Origin: Streptomyces sp. Ru71
GTDB taxonomy: Bacteria; Actinomycetota; Actinomycetes; Streptomycetales; Streptomycetaceae
Direction: 5' to 3'
DNA: 64,000 bases
Assembly (NCBI RefSeq): GCF_002920535.1
Contig: NZ_PQSS01000020.1
Location: 1 to 64,000, forward strand
Shown here: in pieces, positions 1 through 11,129 of the stretch
Numbering within the stretch: position 1 is the stretch's first letter
Layout: every line of letters begins with the position of its first letter
Made by a program: the position numbers and the translations under genes
The notes under the pieces: model-generated
The model's database searches: none
Told to the model about the DNA's origin: nothing
Seen by the model: only the letters and a program-made list of their open reading frames with translations

Positions 1-205
1 GGGGCGGCACCCGTCCCCGCCTAGCTGCGCGCCGCCGCGCGGGGCGGCACCCGTCTCCGCTTAGCTGCGGGCAGTCGTGCCGCTGGGGCGGCACGGGTGG
101 GCGCAGCGGTACCCCGTCGCGCCGGGCCGCGCAAACCCACCCCCGGCCCACCGCAGTACCGGCACCCCGTCGCGCCGGGTTGCGTAGCCCACCTCCGGGC
201 CACCG
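1..205. repeat. dispersed GC-rich intergenic repeat, left copy
   Basis: Non-coding GC-rich DNA with internal duplications. The block beginning ggggcggcac occurs at 1, 40 and 85, and the block ccccgtcgcgccggg occurs at 112 and again at 166. A closely related stretch reappears at about 8385-8505, sharing the core gggcggcacgggtgggcgc and accccgtcgcgccgggctgc. Two copies about 8 kb apart, both next to gene ends, indicate a dispersed intergenic repeat rather than a gene. No protein-like reading frame or RNA gene was recognised. Confidence 0.55.
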
Positions 206-259
206 CCGCACCGGGTGCCGATGGAACCAGTGCCTCCGCCGGCGTCGTCCATACGTGGC

Positions 260-1369
260 GTGCACACAACAGCCCGCTCTACCCACCGCATCCTCACCCT
301 CGTCCTCGCCCTCCTCGGCATCCAGCTGGCCTGGCTCGCCGCCCCCGCGTACGCCTGCGGCTGTGGCGCGATGATTCCCGGCGGACAGCAGCAGGTGAGG
401 GTCGACCGCGAGGTCTCCGTCGTCCGCTGGGACGGCCGTCAGGAACAGATCGTGATGAGCCTGACCGTCGCCGGCGACGCCGACCGCGCCGCCTGGATCA
501 TGCCGGTCCCCCACCGCGCCACCGTCGGCCTCGGCGACCGCCGCCTCTTCGAGCAGCTGGAGGAGGCCACCGCCCCGGCGGAGCGCACCGGGTACTACTT
601 CTGGCCCCGCTCCGGCGACTGGCCGTTCGACTCCTCGGACGGCGCCTCCGCGGAGGCCCCGATCGAGGCCGGCGCCCGCCCCGGCGTCGGCGTCGTCGGC
701 CGCCAGCAGCTCGGCCCGTTCGACGTCGCGCGGCTGACCGCCGACGACCCGGCCGCCCTGAGCGACTGGCTGCACAAGAACGGCTTCGCCCTCCCCGCCC
801 GCCTGGAGCAGGCCCTCAAGCCCTACGTCGACATGCACTGGGAGTACGTGGCGATCCGCCTCGCCCCCCAGAACGCCCACACCCCGCTCTACGGAGCCCT
901 CGACCCGCTGCGCCTCACCTTCGCCGCCGACGCCCCGGTGTACCCGATGCGCCTGTCCCGGCTGGCCCGCAACCCCCAGTCGCTCGGCCTGTACCTGCTC
1001 GCCGCCCACCGCATGGAGCCGCGCACGGCGATCGGCGGCGACCGGCCGGAGGTGACCTTCGCCGGACACGTCGAGGGCGCCACGGGCCCGCTGGCCGACC
1101 TGACCCGCGGCACGGACTACCTCACGGCCCTGGACCAGGAGTTCCCGGTGCCCTCCCGTATCTCCGGCGACCACGAGCTGCGACGCGCGCCGAGCGACCG
1201 CGCCTACCGCGAGGTGATCTACGACTACCACCTGCGGGAGATCGCCGGCCTCCCCGCCTGGCTGCTGACCACCGGCGCGGCCCTGACCGCACTGGCCACT
1301 GTGATCGCCGTGTTCACCGTACGCGCCACACGCCGCCGCACCTCCCGGGCACCCGTGCCCAACCTCTGA
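260..1369 (+). CDS. DUF2330 domain-containing membrane-anchored protein
   Basis: A conserved actinobacterial exported protein of unknown function (DUF2330 type). From the GTG at 260 the N-terminus is a good signal peptide: a basic n-region (TTARSTHR), a hydrophobic core, then AYACGCGAMIPGG, the cysteine-rich start of the mature domain typical of DUF2330. A hydrophobic helix near residues 343-363 followed by RATRRR suggests a C-terminal membrane anchor with the bulk outside the cell. GTG at 215 and ATG at 221 are in-frame alternatives, but neither has a clear ribosome binding site and both lengthen the leader. It stands alone, 46 bp before a methyltransferase gene. The family assignment is fairly sure; the role is unknown. 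Confidence 0.8.
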   Translation: MHTTARSTHRILTLVLALLGIQLAWLAAPAYACGCGAMIPGGQQQVRVDREVSVVRWDGRQEQIVMSLTVAGDADRAAWIMPVPHRATVGLGDRRLFEQLEEATAPAERTGYYFWPRSGDWPFDSSDGASAEAPIEAGARPGVGVVGRQQLGPFDVARLTADDPAALSDWLHKNGFALPARLEQALKPYVDMHWEYVAIRLAPQNAHTPLYGALDPLRLTFAADAPVYPMRLSRLARNPQSLGLYLLAAHRMEPRTAIGGDRPEVTFAGHVEGATGPLADLTRGTDYLTALDQEFPVPSRISGDHELRRAPSDRAYREVIYDYHLREIAGLPAWLLTTGAALTALATVIAVFTVRATRRRTSRAPVPNL

Positions 1370-1415
1370 AATGCTGTGCCCTGGGATCTGGGATTCGTAC
1401 GGAAGGTGCAGACGC

Positions 1416-2084
1416 ATGAGCGGGTCGCAGCTCTGGGACGACGTCGACGACTACTTCTCCACCCACCTGGCGCCGGACGACGAGGCGCTGCTGGCCGCGT
1501 TGCGCGACAGCGAGGCCGCGGGGCTGCCGCGGATCAGCGTCACCCCGACCCAGGGCAAGCTGCTCCAGCTGCTGGCCCAGATCCACGGCGCCCGCACCAT
1601 CCTGGAGATCGGCACGCTCGCCGGGTACAGCACGATCTGGCTGGCCCGGGCGCTGCCCGCCGACGGCCGGCTGATCTCGCTGGAGTACAGCCCCAAGCAC
1701 GCCGAGGTCGCCACCCGCAACATCGCCCGCGCGGGCCTCGACAAGCTCGTCGACGTGCGCGTCGGCCCGGCCCTGGACACGCTGCCCCAGCTCGCCGACG
1801 AGAACCCGCCGCCCTTCGACCTGGTCTTCATCGACGCCGACAAGGCCAACAACGCGCACTACGTGGAGTGGGCGCTGCGCCTGACCAGCGCGGGCAGCCT
1901 GATCATCGTCGACAACGTGGTCCGCGGCGGCCGGGTCGCCGACGCCGCCGGCGACGACCCCGACGTGCGCGGCACCCGGGCCGCCATCGAGCTGATCGGC
2001 TCCCACCCGCGGCTCAGCGGCACCGCGATCCAGACGGTCGGCAGCAAGGGCTACGACGGGTTCGCGCTGGCCCGGGTGGTGTGA
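1416..2084 (+). CDS. SAM-dependent O-methyltransferase (family 3, COMT-like)
   Basis: A 222-aa class I methyltransferase of the cation-dependent O-methyltransferase family, related to caffeoyl-CoA and catechol O-methyltransferases. The SAM-binding signature EIGTLAGYST lies at residues 64-73, an acidic LEYSPKH strand end at 89-95, and metal-binding aspartates in FIDADKANN (140 and 142) and DNVVRGG (166). The start is placed at the ATG preceded by a ggaaggtg Shine-Dalgarno; upstream in-frame sequence looks non-coding. Length matches the family. Substrate is unknown, and no biosynthetic cluster surrounds it. It converges with the FHA-like gene 14 bp downstream. Confidence 0.88.
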   Translation: MSGSQLWDDVDDYFSTHLAPDDEALLAALRDSEAAGLPRISVTPTQGKLLQLLAQIHGARTILEIGTLAGYSTIWLARALPADGRLISLEYSPKHAEVATRNIARAGLDKLVDVRVGPALDTLPQLADENPPPFDLVFIDADKANNAHYVEWALRLTSAGSLIIVDNVVRGGRVADAAGDDPDVRGTRAAIELIGSHPRLSGTAIQTVGSKGYDGFALARVV

Positions 2085-2098
2085 GCGCCGCCGGCGGC

Positions 2099-2491
2099 TC
2101 AGACCTCGTGGTAGAAGCCCACGTTCACACTGCGCGGTCCCGTCCGGTCCAGGACGACGACCTCACCGGAGCCGCCCCGCGGCAGCGGGACCGTGCCGCC
2201 GTACACGAGGGGTTGGACGTGCTCGCCGATCACCAGGCGGACCTCGGAGGACGGGTCGGGCTGCGAACCGCGCAGCCACGTCAGCTGCCAGCCGCCGTCG
2301 GCCCCGCACAGGAACTCCAGGTGGACGCGGGAGACGAACAGCCAGTCCTCCGGCGTCACGAGCCGGCACGCGGACGCGTCCCGCCCGACCCTCAGCACGG
2401 CGCCCGGCTCGCTGGGCGCGTCGGCCATGGACATCCCGGCCGTGGCGCCCTCGTCTCCCCCGGAGACGGAGGCCATGGTCAGTTCGAGCAC
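2099..2491 (-). CDS. FHA-like domain protein
   Basis: A small protein of about 130 aa whose central part reads like a forkhead-associated phosphothreonine-binding fold: a VLRVGRDASACRL strand and loop, then FVSRVHLEF, resembling the GRD...SRxH hallmark of FHA domains. The GTG start at 2491 follows aagggagcagcac, a good ribosome binding site, and an in-frame extension to 2641 has no such support. The N-terminal 30 residues are low complexity. FHA proteins act as readers of Ser/Thr kinase signalling, but no kinase is adjacent, so the partner is unknown. The assignment rests on a weak motif match. Confidence 0.65.
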   Translation of the reverse strand: MLELTMASVSGGDEGATAGMSMADAPSEPGAVLRVGRDASACRLVTPEDWLFVSRVHLEFLCGADGGWQLTWLRGSQPDPSSEVRLVIGEHVQPLVYGGTVPLPRGGSGEVVVLDRTGPRSVNVGFYHEV

Positions 2492-2591
2492 GTGCTGCTC
2501 CCTTAGCGACGTCGCGGTGCGGCGGCCTGGTTGGACTGCCGCCGCCGCATGATAGATCGGCCGACGGGGCCGCGTCCGGCACAATGGGGTC

Positions 2592-3014
2592 ATGACCGAG
2601 CGAAAGCCACCCGGGGTGCCGTTCGAGTCCTGGGTCGACAAGCAGATCCGCGACGCGCAGAACCGCGGTGACTTCGACCGGCTGCCCGGCGTCGGCGAGC
2701 CGCTGCCGCCCGAGGTGGAGACGGCCTACGACGAACTGTGGTGGGTCAAGCGGAAGTTGCACCGCGAGGGTCTTTCGGTGCTGCCGCCGGCGCTGGCGCT
2801 GCGCAAGGAGGCCGACGACGCGCTCGCGGCGGCCTACGCGGCGCCCTCGGAGCAGATGGTGCGGCGGATCATCACCGAGATCAACGTCAGGATCAGCGAC
2901 ATGATGTTCAAACCGCCGCCCGGCCCGCCGCTCGGGCGCAAGCCGTACGACGTCGAGGACGTCGTACGGCAGTGGCGTGAGCGGCGGGCCGCGGCGGGCG
3001 GGTCCGGGGCGTGA
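2592..3014 (+). CDS. DUF1992 (DnaJ-C28-type) domain protein
   Basis: A 140-aa protein with the DUF1992 signature: FESWVDKQIRDAQNRGDFD at residues 11-29, the LPGVGEPL turn, and a helix with KRKLHREGLSVLPPALALRKE. The domain is shared with the DNAJC28 family of chaperone-related proteins, but there is no J-domain here; stand-alone bacterial members have no proven function. The C-terminus is a basic, amphipathic tail ending in RQWRERRAAAGG. It is monocistronic, divergent from the FHA-like gene with about 100 bp between starts, and converges with the next minus-strand gene. Confidence 0.88.
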   Translation: MTERKPPGVPFESWVDKQIRDAQNRGDFDRLPGVGEPLPPEVETAYDELWWVKRKLHREGLSVLPPALALRKEADDALAAAYAAPSEQMVRRIITEINVRISDMMFKPPPGPPLGRKPYDVEDVVRQWRERRAAAGGSGA

Positions 3015-3027
3015 GCCCGGCCGTGGG

Positions 3028-3585
3028 TCACAGGCGCAGCAGCCGGCGGGACAGCTCGCGGTAGTCGCGCAGCGCGAGCCGCAGCTGCTCGGTGTCGGTG
3101 CTGGTGGCGGGCTTGTCCTCGCCCGCCTCGCCGCCCTGCCAGGACATCCGCAGGGTGCGGCGGCGCCGGGAGACGGCGTCGGTGACGTGGGCGGTGATCT
3201 CCTGCAGCACGCGGTCGGCCTCCTCCACGGCGGCCCGCGGCCCGTCGACGAAGCCGGCGAGCGCGTGCGAGAGCCGCTGCTGGAGTTCGTCCGTCTCCTC
3301 GTGCGGCATGAGCGGGGCGTCGGTGCCCTCCTGGGCGCCGGCCGCCGTGGTCGCGCCCGCGGCGCCGGTCGTGGCCGCCGTCGTGCCGGTGCCGGCGCCC
3401 GAGCCGTGGGTGGTGCCGATGGCGGTCTCACCCCGGGCGTCCGGGGCGCCCTCCTGGGGCACCCCGCCGGGGTGCGGGCCCCCGGCCACGGGGGTGCCGG
3501 CCGGCCGGCCCTCCTCGGGCACCAGCGGCGGGCGTTCCTCCGTCGCCGGGGCGCGGCGCGTGCCGTAACGGCCGTCGTCGGTCAT
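3028..3585 (-). CDS. conserved hypothetical protein, helical C-terminal domain
   Basis: A 185-aa soluble protein. The first 95 residues are a disordered Gly/Thr/Ala/Pro-rich segment. The C-terminal 80 residues are helical and contain HALAGFVDGPRAAVEEADR, which resembles ERFVDAPREAVAEADR in the gene immediately upstream, so the two products share a domain. The ATG at 3585 lies 5 bp beyond the upstream gene's stop and its aaggggag ribosome site sits inside that gene's end, indicating translational coupling. No catalytic motif is visible. The shared domain and coupling suggest the two proteins act together, perhaps in envelope or stress physiology; that is inference. Confidence 0.72.
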   Translation of the reverse strand: MTDDGRYGTRRAPATEERPPLVPEEGRPAGTPVAGGPHPGGVPQEGAPDARGETAIGTTHGSGAGTGTTAATTGAAGATTAAGAQEGTDAPLMPHEETDELQQRLSHALAGFVDGPRAAVEEADRVLQEITAHVTDAVSRRRRTLRMSWQGGEAGEDKPATSTDTEQLRLALRDYRELSRRLLRL

Positions 3586-3590
3586 GACGG

Positions 3591-4277
3591 TCAACTCCCC
3601 TTGACGTGACCGCGGGTCATCCCCCACGGCAGATGGGCGCGGTGGCCGGTGCCGGCCGCGGCGCGCTGCTCGCGCCCGGACCTGGCCGCGCGGTCCGCGC
3701 GGTGCCGCCCGCTGTCCTGCGGGGCCGGGGCCAGCAGCTCCGCGAACAGCTCGCGTCCCTCGACCAGCGCCTCGCGCAGCTCCTCGGTGCCGGGGCCGTC
3801 GCCGTCCGCGGTCAGCGGGGCGTGGGCGACGCGGTGCACGTGCCGGTAGCCCTGGACGTGGCCGGCGTGGTGCACGGAGAGCGCGTCGAGCTGCTCCTCG
3901 TACTGCCCGCCGTCCGGGTAGCCGCGCACGGCGGCCAGCTCGGCGAGCAGCCGGTCCGCCTCGGCGACCGCCTCGCGCGGCGCATCGACGAAGCGTTCCT
4001 GCAGCGCCGTCCAGCGGGCCTCGTACTGCTCGCGCCGGGCCGGCTCCAGCGGCCGCTCGTTCAGCTCCCCGTGCTTCTCCAGCCGCCGGGCGAGGTCCCG
4101 CTCGGCGGCCTTGACGTCCCCGTCGTGCCGGGCGACGGCACGGTCGTACTCGGGTCCGAAGCGCCGCTTCAGATTCCGGCCGCCGCCCGCGCCGCGGGCC
4201 CGCAGAGTCAGCGCGGCCGCGACGAGGACGACGGCCGCCACAATGATGATCACAGCGATGAGCACACCTGTGGACAT
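3591..4277 (-). CDS. membrane-anchored conserved hypothetical protein
   Basis: A 228-aa protein starting MSTGVLIAVIIIVAAVV, a single N-terminal transmembrane helix, followed by a cytoplasm-like charged helical region. Around residues 93-112 is ERFVDAPREAVAEADRLLAE, the segment shared with the downstream coupled gene. The C-terminus is basic and rich in Arg/Gly. The ATG at 4277 follows ggaaggctttc, a convincing ribosome site; longer in-frame extensions lack one. This type of protein is common in Streptomyces and has no assigned function. It forms a two-gene unit with the minus-strand gene ending at 3028. Confidence 0.72.
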   Translation of the reverse strand: MSTGVLIAVIIIVAAVVLVAAALTLRARGAGGGRNLKRRFGPEYDRAVARHDGDVKAAERDLARRLEKHGELNERPLEPARREQYEARWTALQERFVDAPREAVAEADRLLAELAAVRGYPDGGQYEEQLDALSVHHAGHVQGYRHVHRVAHAPLTADGDGPGTEELREALVEGRELFAELLAPAPQDSGRHRADRAARSGREQRAAAGTGHRAHLPWGMTRGHVKGS

Positions 4278-4419
4278 GAAAGCCTTCCGGGTGCCTTCCG
4301 GGTACAACCGGCCCCTGCGGCCGGCTTCCCACCGGGTTGCCCGCGCCCGCCCCGGCAAACGGACCACGGTCCACGGCCCCGCATATTCGCTTGCGGCAGG
4401 CCCCCGCCCGCTTCCCACA

Positions 4420-4920
4420 ATGGCGGCCATGAACTGGACCATCGCCCCGGAGCCGCACGACTCCCCGGATGCCCGCGCCCTGTGGCGGGAGTACTACACG
4501 GAGGTCAGCGACCGCTGGTACCTGCTCCACGAGGGGCACCCCACCGACCCGGACGAGCTGGAGCGGGAGATCGCCGCCGCCGACGGGTCGGATCTGGCGC
4601 CGCCGCGCGGCCGGCTGCTGATCGCACGCTACGGCGGTGAGCCGGCCGGCAGCGCGGGCGTACGGCTGCTGGACGCGGCGACGGCCGAGCTGAAGCGGGT
4701 CTTCCTGCTGCCCGCTGTGCGCGGCCGGGGCGGGGCCGGTCTGCTGGTGGCCGCGGCAGAGGACGCCGCGCGTGCGCTCGGCGCCGCCGAGCTGATCCTG
4801 GACACGCGCAGCGACCTGGTGGAGGCCCGCGCCCTGTACGCCCGGCTCGGCTTCACGGAGACCGAGCGACACAACGACGATCCGTACGCCGAGCACTGGT
4901 TCCGCAAGAAGCTCGGCTGA
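4420..4920 (+). CDS. GNAT family N-acetyltransferase
   Basis: A GCN5-related acetyltransferase of about 166 aa. The acetyl-CoA pyrophosphate loop appears as LPAVRGRGGAGLL (matching the R/QxxGxG/A pattern) after the strand AELKRVFLL; a strand-helix with DTRSDLVEARALYARLGF follows, the usual GNAT C-terminal signature. Two nearby ATGs (4420 and 4429) are possible starts, and neither has a strong Shine-Dalgarno. The substrate cannot be read from sequence. The gene converges with the drug exporter across a hairpin with heptamer repeats. Confidence 0.85.
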   Translation: MAAMNWTIAPEPHDSPDARALWREYYTEVSDRWYLLHEGHPTDPDELEREIAAADGSDLAPPRGRLLIARYGGEPAGSAGVRLLDAATAELKRVFLLPAVRGRGGAGLLVAAAEDAARALGAAELILDTRSDLVEARALYARLGFTETERHNDDPYAEHWFRKKLG

Positions 4921-4928
4921 GCGGCGCC

Positions 4929-4962
4929 GACGCCGGACGCCCGGTGTCCGGCGTCCGGCGTC
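4929..4962. terminator. bidirectional hairpin terminator with heptamer repeats
   Basis: A perfect 13-bp stem (gacgccggacgcc paired with ggcgtccggcgtc) around an 8-nt loop, between the stops of the convergent GNAT and exporter genes. The right arm is the start of a tandem array of the heptamer gtccggc running to 4988, so several alternative stems can form. No U-tract follows, as is common for Streptomyces terminators. Confidence 0.6.
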
Positions 4963-4988
4963 CGGCGTCCGGCGTCCGGGCGTCCGGC

Positions 4989-8326
<3,338 letters not shown>

Positions 8327-8384
8327 GCAGAGCCAGAGAACTTCATGCCGGGCAGCTCGTCCAGCCAAGCCACGGGCATGCGTG

Positions 8385-8505
8385 CCGCCCGGGGCGGCAC
8401 GGGTGGGCGCTGGGGGTCCCCCCTGCTCGAAGAGCTTGGGGGAGGCACCCCGTCGCGCCGGGCTGCGCAACCCACCCCCGGCCCGCGGCAGCACCGGGCA
8501 ACCAT
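8385..8505. repeat. dispersed GC-rich intergenic repeat, right copy
   Basis: The gap between the peptidoglycan-binding gene and the HAD gene carries a second version of the repeat found at 1-205, sharing gggcggcacgggtgggcgc and caccccgtcgcgccgggctg. It is interrupted by an insert with self-complementary ctcgaagag and runs of g and c, able to fold into a hairpin between gggggtcccccc and cttgggggagg. No coding potential is evident. It may also serve as a terminator for the convergent flanking genes. Confidence 0.5.
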
Positions 8506-9167
8506 CAACCCACCCGCAGCCGAACCAACCCACCCACAGCCAAATCCACCCGCACAGACGTCAGATCCCGCACCCACACATCAGGCCCATGCACCCCGGC
8601 CCGCTCCCCGACCCCCACCACCCGCATCCCCGCGGAGCGCCCCGCCGCGATCCCCGCCCCCGAGTCCTCGAACACCACGCACTCCGCAGCCGGCACCCCC
8701 AACTCGGCCGCGCCCTTCAGAAAGCCCTCGGGATCCGGCTTGCTCGCCCCCACGCTCTCCGCCGTGATCCGCACCTCCGGCAGCGCCAGCCCCGCCGCGG
8801 CCATCCGCGCACTGGACAGCGCGACGTCCGCCGACGTCACCAGCGCGTGCGGGACCCCGCCACGGACCAGCGACGAGAGGAACTCCGGCGCCCCCGGCAC
8901 CGGCACGACCCCCTCCATGTCCGCCGTCTCCTCGGCGAGCATGCGCGCGTTGTCCGCGAGGTTCTGCTCCACGGGCCGGTCCGGCAGCAGGACCGCCATC
9001 GAGGCGTGCCCCTGCCGCCCGTGGACGACCTTCATCACCTCATCGCCGTCCAGCCCGTGCCGTTCGGCCCACCGCCGCCAGATCCGCTCCACGACGGCAT
9101 CGGAGTTGACGAGCGTGCCGTCCATGTCGAGCAGCAGCGCGCGGGCGGTGAGAACGGTGGCCGGCAT
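8505..9167 (-). CDS. HAD-IA family phosphatase (sugar-phosphatase-like)
   Basis: A 220-aa haloacid dehalogenase-type phosphatase. Motif I is LLLDMDGTLVNSD with the nucleophile and acid Asp at residues 14 and 16; motif II is VTSAD; motif III lies in ESVGASKPDPEGF; motif IV is VVFEDSGAGIAAG. An inserted helical cap lies between motifs I and II, as in beta-phosphoglucomutase-like and 2-deoxyglucose-6-phosphatase-like members, making a phosphosugar a likely substrate (inference). The ATG at 9167 follows cctgggagtcgccg. Transcribed alone toward the repeat at 8385-8505. Confidence 0.9.
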   Translation of the reverse strand: MPATVLTARALLLDMDGTLVNSDAVVERIWRRWAERHGLDGDEVMKVVHGRQGHASMAVLLPDRPVEQNLADNARMLAEETADMEGVVPVPGAPEFLSSLVRGGVPHALVTSADVALSSARMAAAGLALPEVRITAESVGASKPDPEGFLKGAAELGVPAAECVVFEDSGAGIAAGRSAGMRVVGVGERAGVHGPDVWVRDLTSVRVDLAVGGLVRLRVG

Positions 9168-9339
9168 CGGCGACTCCCAGGAAGTGAGCGAACAAGCCCC
9201 CGGAGGGACAAGGTGGTCCCGCCCGCCGGTCAGGGAAAACGGGCGGGAGCCACTTTGTTCCTCCACGGTACAAAATAGTTCCGGCATCTCGCCACCACCC
9301 CGGGAAGAGTTCACCGCCCGTTCAGCTCGGCGGCCGGCC

Positions 9340-9921
9340 TCACCCGGCCACCGCCTCCCACAGGCTCCAGACGCCGAGCGCCAGCATGAGCATCGCCGCG
9401 ATCTTGGTGATGAGCGCCAGCGGCACCCGCTTCATCAGGGCCTTTCCGCCGACGATGCCGAGCCCGGCGACCGCCCACAGGCCCAGCACCGCACCGAGAC
9501 CGACGGACAGCGGGTCGTCGTAGCGGGCGGCGAGGTTGGCGGTCATGATCTGCGTGAGGTCGCCGAACTCGGCGACCAGGATGAGCATGAAGCCCGTCCC
9601 CGCGACCTTCCAGAAGGACTGCCCCTCGGGCTTACGGACGTCCTCCTCGTCCTCGTCCTTCTTCATCAGCAGCATCGCCGCGCCACCCAGGAAGAGCACA
9701 CCGGTCAGCGCGTGCACGATCTGCTGCGGCAGCAGGGTCAGCACGCTGCCGGCCGCGACGGCGAGCGCGACGTGCAGCGCGAAGGCGGCGGCGACACCGG
9801 CGAAGACGTAGGACGCGCGGTAGCGGGTGCCCAGGACGAGGCCGGCGAGCGCGGTCTTGTCCGGCAGTTCGGCGAGAAAGATGACGCCGAAGACGAGCGC
9901 CGTCACGGTGATGCTGATCAA
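9340..9921 (-). CDS. TMEM165/GDT1 family (UPF0016) Mn2+/cation transporter
   Basis: A 193-aa membrane protein with six hydrophobic helices in two repeated halves, each carrying the family's ExGD[KR][TS]-like motif: AELPDKTALAG near residue 17 and VAEFGDLTQIM near 116. Members export Mn2+ (or exchange Ca2+/Mn2+ for protons). A cytoplasmic KKDEDEEDVRK loop separates the halves. The most plausible start is a TTG at 9921 behind ttgaggga; this is unusual but fits the family's N-terminus. Directly upstream lies a yybP-ykoY manganese riboswitch, which independently supports a manganese-efflux role. Confidence 0.92.
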   Translation of the reverse strand: MISITVTALVFGVIFLAELPDKTALAGLVLGTRYRASYVFAGVAAAFALHVALAVAAGSVLTLLPQQIVHALTGVLFLGGAAMLLMKKDEDEEDVRKPEGQSFWKVAGTGFMLILVAEFGDLTQIMTANLAARYDDPLSVGLGAVLGLWAVAGLGIVGGKALMKRVPLALITKIAAMLMLALGVWSLWEAVAG

Positions 9922-10037
9922 GATCCCTCAATCGGTCGGGGCTGCCCCACCGAGAGTGCGGTACGTCACGCGCAAGACACCTCGGCACGGCAGCACACTC
10001 CTCGCCCATGCCGTGCGGGCATGGGCGTGCACTGCTT

Positions 10038-10152
10038 GCCGAAGGTCTCGCTGGCGGATGCCCGCGATCCTCGCGGGTCCGCTCCGGGCGCCGGCTCGGG
10101 CTGACCGAGCAGTATGTCGACGACACCGGCGAAGAGCTACTCCCCTTCTGCG
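10038..10152 (-). promoter_or_regulatory. yybP-ykoY manganese riboswitch
   Basis: Read on the minus strand, the leader begins gcagaaggggagtagctc and ends cagcgagaccttcggc. These are the two highly conserved parts of the yybP-ykoY aptamer (GGGGAGUAGC and the CAGCGAGACCUU-type 3' half), and the ends GCAGAAGG and CCUUCGGC can pair as P1 with one mismatch. The interior can form the expected helices, including a strong hairpin with arms cccgcgagg/atcgcggg. The next hairpin (gcccatgc...gcatgggc, 10006-10028) may be the expression platform. The class senses Mn2+ and often controls UPF0016 exporters, exactly the gene that starts 116 nt downstream. Confidence 0.85.
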
Positions 10153-10307
10153 CCACCCATCGTACGCGACGGAAAGTTCGACCGTGAACCTTGTCGTGTC
10201 ATGAACACGTCACTAACCTCTCACCGCGCGCACATCTCCCCGCAACACGGCACCGCGAGCATTCCAGCGCTCGCGCTCCAACACCCCCACTACCCAAGGG
10301 AGTTCGC

Positions 10308-10952
10308 ATGCCGAGGTTCTACGCGCGTCGACGGGTGAGCATACTCGCGGCGCTCACCGCGCTGACAGCCTCCGTGACCCTCTTCACGTCCCCCACCGCC
10401 TCCGCCGCCCTGCCCACCCCGGTCAGCGGGGCCACCGCCCGCAGCTACCTCGCCCAGCTCACGGTCGCCACCGAGAACCGCACCGGCTACAGCCGCGACC
10501 TCTTCCCGCACTGGATCACCATCAGCGGCACCTGCAACACCCGCGAGACCGTCCTCAAGCGCGACGGCACGAACGTCGTCACCGACTCCTCCTGTGCCGC
10601 CACCAGCGGCAGCTGGTCCTCCCCCTACGACGGTGCCACCTGGACCGCCGCCTCCGACCTCGACATCGACCACCTCGTGCCGCTCGCCGAGGCCTGGGAC
10701 TCCGGCGCGAGCAAGTGGACCACCGCCCAGCGCCAGGCCTTCGCCAACGACCTCACCCGCCCGCAGCTGATCGCCGTCACCGACAACGTCAACCAGGCCA
10801 AGGGCGACCAGGACCCGGCCACCTGGATGCCGTCGCGCACCGATTACCGCTGCACGTACGTCCGCGCCTGGGTGCAGGTGAAGTACTACTACGACCTCTC
10901 GGTCGACAGCGCCGAGAAGAACGCGCTCACGAACTACCTCGCCGGCTGCTGA
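10308..10952 (+). CDS. secreted HNH/DUF1524-type nuclease
   Basis: A 214-aa exported protein. The N-terminus MPRFYARRRVSILAALTAL and a Thr/Ala-rich core ending TASAA form a Sec signal peptide cleaved near residue 35. The mature part has the DUF1524 (GmrSD C-terminal-like) HNH core DLDIDHLVPLAEAWDSGAS followed by LIAVTDNVNQAKGDQDPATW and a final YRCTYVRAWVQVK region with cysteines. His and Asn of the core are present, so activity as an extracellular nuclease is plausible. The ATG follows aagggagttcgc. A hairpin after the stop probably ends transcription. Confidence 0.87.
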   Translation: MPRFYARRRVSILAALTALTASVTLFTSPTASAALPTPVSGATARSYLAQLTVATENRTGYSRDLFPHWITISGTCNTRETVLKRDGTNVVTDSSCAATSGSWSSPYDGATWTAASDLDIDHLVPLAEAWDSGASKWTTAQRQAFANDLTRPQLIAVTDNVNQAKGDQDPATWMPSRTDYRCTYVRAWVQVKYYYDLSVDSAEKNALTNYLAGC

Positions 10953-10960
10953 CCGCCGAC

Positions 10961-10999
10961 GGGCCGGCGCCACGCGGGACGTCCGCGCGGCGCCGGCCC
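10961..10999 (+). terminator. hairpin terminator after HNH nuclease gene
   Basis: A perfect 11-bp stem (gggccggcgcc and ggcgccggccc) with a 17-nt loop, starting 9 bp after the nuclease stop codon. No U-tract. Confidence 0.6.
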
Positions 11000-11037
11000 G
11001 AATGCGCGGTGCCTAATGTTGAACTTGCAAGCACAAG

Positions 11038-11056
11038 TGAGGTCTGCCTAACCTTT
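11038..11056. promoter_or_regulatory. probable IdeR/DmdR iron box
   Basis: On the minus strand the 19-mer reads aaaggttaggcagacctca, matching 14 of 19 positions of the actinobacterial iron-box consensus TTAGGTTAGGCTAACCTAA, including the AGGTTAGGC core. It lies about 75 bp upstream of the doxX-like ATG, in the region where a promoter is expected. A short inverted repeat, acttg...caagt, precedes it. Iron-dependent repression of the following gene is inferred. Confidence 0.5.
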
Positions 11057-11129
11057 GGGCTCACTCGGTACCGCCGTCCCCACGTCCGGCCGCCGAGGCC
11101 GTCGCGTTCGACACCGAAGGAGCCCCCCC

